From NCBI GenBank assembly GCA_002811645.1, contig PDIP01000113.1, positions 21,266 through 85,265 on the forward strand: a DNA stretch of 64,000 nt, in the 5' to 3' direction. Every line of letters starts with the position of its first letter. Within the stretch, counting starts at the first letter, position 1. The notes under the pieces were generated by a model that was given only the letters and a program-made list of their open reading frames with translations, had not been told where the DNA came from and made no database searches. The position numbers were made by a program, and so were the translations under genes. This document shows positions 61,193-64,000 of this stretch, piece by piece. This DNA comes from Corallochytrium limacisporum (lineage: Eukaryota; Opisthokonta).

Positions 61193-63985
61193 ATGGCAAG
61201 TATAGACTACGGCGTCGGGGACGCCGGGTTTGACACCTACCAGGAGGAAGGAGTGGAAGAGGAAGAACTGTCTATTGATGAGACCCTCTCATTAGATCGC
61301 ATCCGGCGGTATTCTCGTTCAGATTTGGTTCTGCACCGCCTTCATATTGCCAAGGACATTATTGAAGCCATTAGACAACTCAACGACAGCGACCGGGAAG
61401 GGGTTCTGAGCGTCATTCATGACCTGCACACAGATCCGGAAGCAATCATTCGCAAGACACTAGTCATGAACATGGCAGGCATTGCCAAATATTACGGCGT
61501 GGAATTGGGCGAGGTCAGCGTAGTAAGGGAACGGATAATTCCAATTTTGAATATTTTCCTTCAGGACGTGAGTGAAGAAGTGCGGATGGCAACACACAAC
61601 GCATGGATTGAATCCTTGCGTCTCCTGGAGCGCAGTGAGGTAAAGAATGTAGCAGTGCCCATGCTCACCAAACTTGCACATGATCAACTCGAGGAGGATT
61701 TTCGGATTGAAGCACTGCAGCTTATTGCTCAGACAGCGTCTTTGCTTGAAGTCACTGTTGTGCAGGAAGATTTCCCTGCCATCTTTACCGAACTTGCTGG
61801 GGACAGCAGTCTGCGGGTTCGTAAGGCTTGTGTCTCCAATCTCCCAGATGTCTGCCGCGTGGTAGGTCCTGAGAAAGCAGCGTCAGACTTCCTACCCCTC
61901 TACCTGGGTCTAGTCCACGACGAAATCTGGGGCGTACGCAAAGCCTGCGCAGAGGCGTTGATGGCCATCAGTCAGTGTGTGGACCCGGTGGTGCGGGAGG
62001 AGAAGTTAACGGAAGTCTTTGAGAAACTGGCAGAGGACCAGAGTCGGTGGGTCCGGAGTGCTGCGTACCAGTATTTGGGCTCGTTTGTATCAACCTTCGG
62101 ACAGCCGGACGCGGTACAGACGTACGAAGAATGGCGCAAGAAATGGCGAGCACATGTCATGGCTGTCACTGAGGCACAGGATCAGGGCATAACATCTGCA
62201 AGAGGTACCCCAGCCAAGCCCGTTACCGGCGAAGGCAGCGATGTAAGTCCTGTGGCAACTGAGTACAGCCTAAATTATTGGAAGACACCAGTGCCTGCGT
62301 TGCCGGAAGATGACGGCAAAGAGACAGGGGCCACGTCAGCAGCGGATTCAATGGAAGTGGACAATGGCAACGCACCGCCGACGGACGGAGACAAGGGATA
62401 CGCCAGCGCGGACGATAGTGTCACCCAGAGCGCCGGGGGCAATAGTGAAGATCCCGATTCCCGAGCCACTGGCGACGCTCCACAGGACAAGAGTTTGGTG
62501 GAGGATGAGGGAGCCGGAAGGGGCAACGTACAGAAGGCTTCAGTGGGCAATGACTTGGATCCGACCATAGTGGCACCGCCTCTGGATATTGGACACGTGC
62601 ACCGCGTACCTCAGCGTTTGTTGGACCGCTATGCTGGCGTTATCAATTTGCATGGGCGTCAAGCCGACAGCGATGCAGCGTACAATTGCGCGTACAATTT
62701 GCCTGCTGTAATCATGACCATGGGTCCCTCCAGCTGGGAGTTCCTGGGTAGTATTTACATTACCTTGGCCAGGGACCACATGCAATGGAAGGTCCGGCGA
62801 ACCCTAGCCTGCAGTATACATGATGTTGCAGCCATCCTAGGAACAGAAATTGCAGAACGTGATCTGATACCAGTGTTCAACACGTTCATCAAGGACTTGG
62901 ACGAAGTCAAAGTGGGAGCCATTAACCACATGGCTGAGTTCCTGGAGATGCTCACACCGGAAAAGCGCCAGGAGTATCTGCCCACTCTCAAGGAACTGCA
63001 GGAGGGCGAAAATCGCCACAACTGGCGCTTTCGCAAGATGCTCAGTGAACAATTGATCCAACTGCACGGCCTCTTTACAGCCCAGGACGTCCTCACCTAC
63101 ATTGCACCGGTGGCCTTCCACATGGCCAACGACAGTGTTCACTGCGTGCGCCGGGTCGCGAATCAGGCACTTGGACTGATATACACAAAGCTTCTGCGGT
63201 GTAGCCAGGCCACTGGCAATACAGAGCAGGCCAATGAGTTCAGCCGCCGCATCCTCGATCAGTTCGCATCTGGCCAGAGCTATAAAGACCGCCAGAATTA
63301 CTTGAACATCGCGGCGGAATTGATTCCTCACGCCCAACCGGAGCATTTCATTCAGCACCATTTGAAACACGTGCTGAAGTTGGCCAGCGATCCAGTCATT
63401 AACGTCCGCATCACTTCTGGCCGCGTTCTGCGCGAAGTCGTGATGAACACTGACTACCTCGCCAACCGCGCCGAAGAGCTTGGAATCAATGCGGCGTTGA
63501 AGAAACTCCGCGACGATGAAGATATTGACGTCGCGCAAATGGCCGGCAGTACGCGCTCCGAACGTATTGTACGGCGCAGCGTCTGCGAGAACAACCCCGA
63601 CCGGTCCAAGTCCGAGGCCGCGGCAGCCCGCGTTGAGCAGGAGCTGGGCTCCAATCCCCATTCGCCGGCGGCAGTGAGCCCGTCAGCACCCAGTGGCGAG
63701 ATCGTGATGGACTCCAGTGTCGTTAGCGCGGAGAATCCGAGCAATTTAATCGCTGAGCGCGGCCAATTAGAGGAAGGAATTGCTGAGGAGGGCCATGACA
63801 CGTCAGGCAGTGATGACGATGATTTGGAGGACGACTCAATGTCACCGGGCCCACCGCAAGCGCCGGTAGCTGATTCGTCGACTGCCATGGACATTGCGTC
63901 CCCAGCAGCACCACCACAAGAAACCATAGCGAGTACAAGCGAGGATGACGAGAACGAGAAGCAGATAAATGGTCTGATTTCTTGA
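61193..63985 (+). CDS. PPP4R1: PP4 regulatory subunit 1 homologue (HEAT repeats)
   Basis: Homologue of PPP4R1, a HEAT-repeat regulatory subunit that directs protein phosphatase 4 to substrates. It has 930 residues, similar to human PPP4R1 (about 950). A short acidic N terminus leads into a first HEAT block (about 30-320, with VRKACVSNLPDVCRVVG, EIWGVRKACAEALMAIS and SRWVRSAAYQYLGSFVSTF). A disordered acidic linker (about 330-455) follows, containing the conserved YWKTPVPALP. A second HEAT block (about 460-790) has MQWKVRRTLACSIHDVAAIL, DLIPVFNTFIKDLDEVKVG and HNWRFRKMLSEQLIQL. The tail is acidic and disordered. Both HEAT blocks and the linker motif match PPP4R1 specifically, not PP2A A subunits. 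Start is the ATG at 61193; the stop TGA ends at 63985, so the gene is complete and intronless. Confidence 0.92.
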   Translation: MASIDYGVGDAGFDTYQEEGVEEEELSIDETLSLDRIRRYSRSDLVLHRLHIAKDIIEAIRQLNDSDREGVLSVIHDLHTDPEAIIRKTLVMNMAGIAKYYGVELGEVSVVRERIIPILNIFLQDVSEEVRMATHNAWIESLRLLERSEVKNVAVPMLTKLAHDQLEEDFRIEALQLIAQTASLLEVTVVQEDFPAIFTELAGDSSLRVRKACVSNLPDVCRVVGPEKAASDFLPLYLGLVHDEIWGVRKACAEALMAISQCVDPVVREEKLTEVFEKLAEDQSRWVRSAAYQYLGSFVSTFGQPDAVQTYEEWRKKWRAHVMAVTEAQDQGITSARGTPAKPVTGEGSDVSPVATEYSLNYWKTPVPALPEDDGKETGATSAADSMEVDNGNAPPTDGDKGYASADDSVTQSAGGNSEDPDSRATGDAPQDKSLVEDEGAGRGNVQKASVGNDLDPTIVAPPLDIGHVHRVPQRLLDRYAGVINLHGRQADSDAAYNCAYNLPAVIMTMGPSSWEFLGSIYITLARDHMQWKVRRTLACSIHDVAAILGTEIAERDLIPVFNTFIKDLDEVKVGAINHMAEFLEMLTPEKRQEYLPTLKELQEGENRHNWRFRKMLSEQLIQLHGLFTAQDVLTYIAPVAFHMANDSVHCVRRVANQALGLIYTKLLRCSQATGNTEQANEFSRRILDQFASGQSYKDRQNYLNIAAELIPHAQPEHFIQHHLKHVLKLASDPVINVRITSGRVLREVVMNTDYLANRAEELGINAALKKLRDDEDIDVAQMAGSTRSERIVRRSVCENNPDRSKSEAAAARVEQELGSNPHSPAAVSPSAPSGEIVMDSSVVSAENPSNLIAERGQLEEGIAEEGHDTSGSDDDDLEDDSMSPGPPQAPVADSSTAMDIASPAAPPQETIASTSEDDENEKQINGLIS

Positions 63986-64000
63986 ATGGAGTGAAATGGC

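Noticed and set aside
1-64000. CRISPR arrays, bacterial operons, insertion sequences, transposase or integrase genes, rRNA genes
   Set aside because: None seen. Repeats present are microsatellites, tandem duplications and C/G palindromes; no regularly spaced direct repeats with unique spacers and no transposase-like frame were found.

Overview
The window is nuclear DNA of a eukaryote. Every recognisable gene is eukaryotic: ARID4, a GRIP golgin, ATG16, SYF1, AIP, an alpha-arrestin, NTPCR, TMX2, C9orf72 and PPP4R1. A fungal-type aspartokinase and a stand-alone two-component receiver are also present; animals lack both. C9orf72 and ARID4, on the other hand, are typical of animals and other non-Dikarya lineages. 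Together this suggests a free-living unicellular opisthokont (a holozoan protist or an early-branching fungus). The species cannot be named from the sequence, so this placement is inference.

Layout. From 1.3 to 19.3 kb is a dense block: ARID4 (+) converging on a GRIP golgin (-), then ATG16 (-), SYF1 (+) and an AIP-like immunophilin (-). A gene-poor 3.4 kb follows. Aspartokinase (+) then converges on a long alpha-arrestin (-) at 22.7-29.4 kb. Another gene-poor stretch (29.4-33.2 kb) precedes NTPCR (-), a tRNA-Leu (-), a short hypothetical ORF (+) and TMX2 (+). From 36.5 to 51.8 kb the only long gene encodes a secreted FG-GAP/VCBS-type protein at 42-45.9 kb. A diverged copy of its last 111 bases lies 6.5 kb upstream. 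From 51.8 to 64 kb come a receiver-domain protein, C9orf72, an unrecognised 808-residue protein and PPP4R1. All long genes are uninterrupted ORFs. The gene-poor stretches contain a few candidate small spliced genes, microsatellites and two N gaps.

Two observations stand out. First, the tRNA-Leu(CAA) at 34189-34302 has a perfect cloverleaf except for a 32-nt insertion in its T loop. That insertion folds into a textbook bulge-helix-bulge (3-nt bulge, 4 bp, 3-nt bulge) whose excision restores a standard 7-nt T loop. Second, the non-coding DNA is studded with palindromes of a C tract followed by a G tract. They are absent from every long gene, and both assembly gaps fall in or next to them.

The genes do not form an operon. 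Several act in related membrane-traffic and autophagy processes (golgin, ATG16, alpha-arrestin, C9orf72), but that is probably chance proximity.
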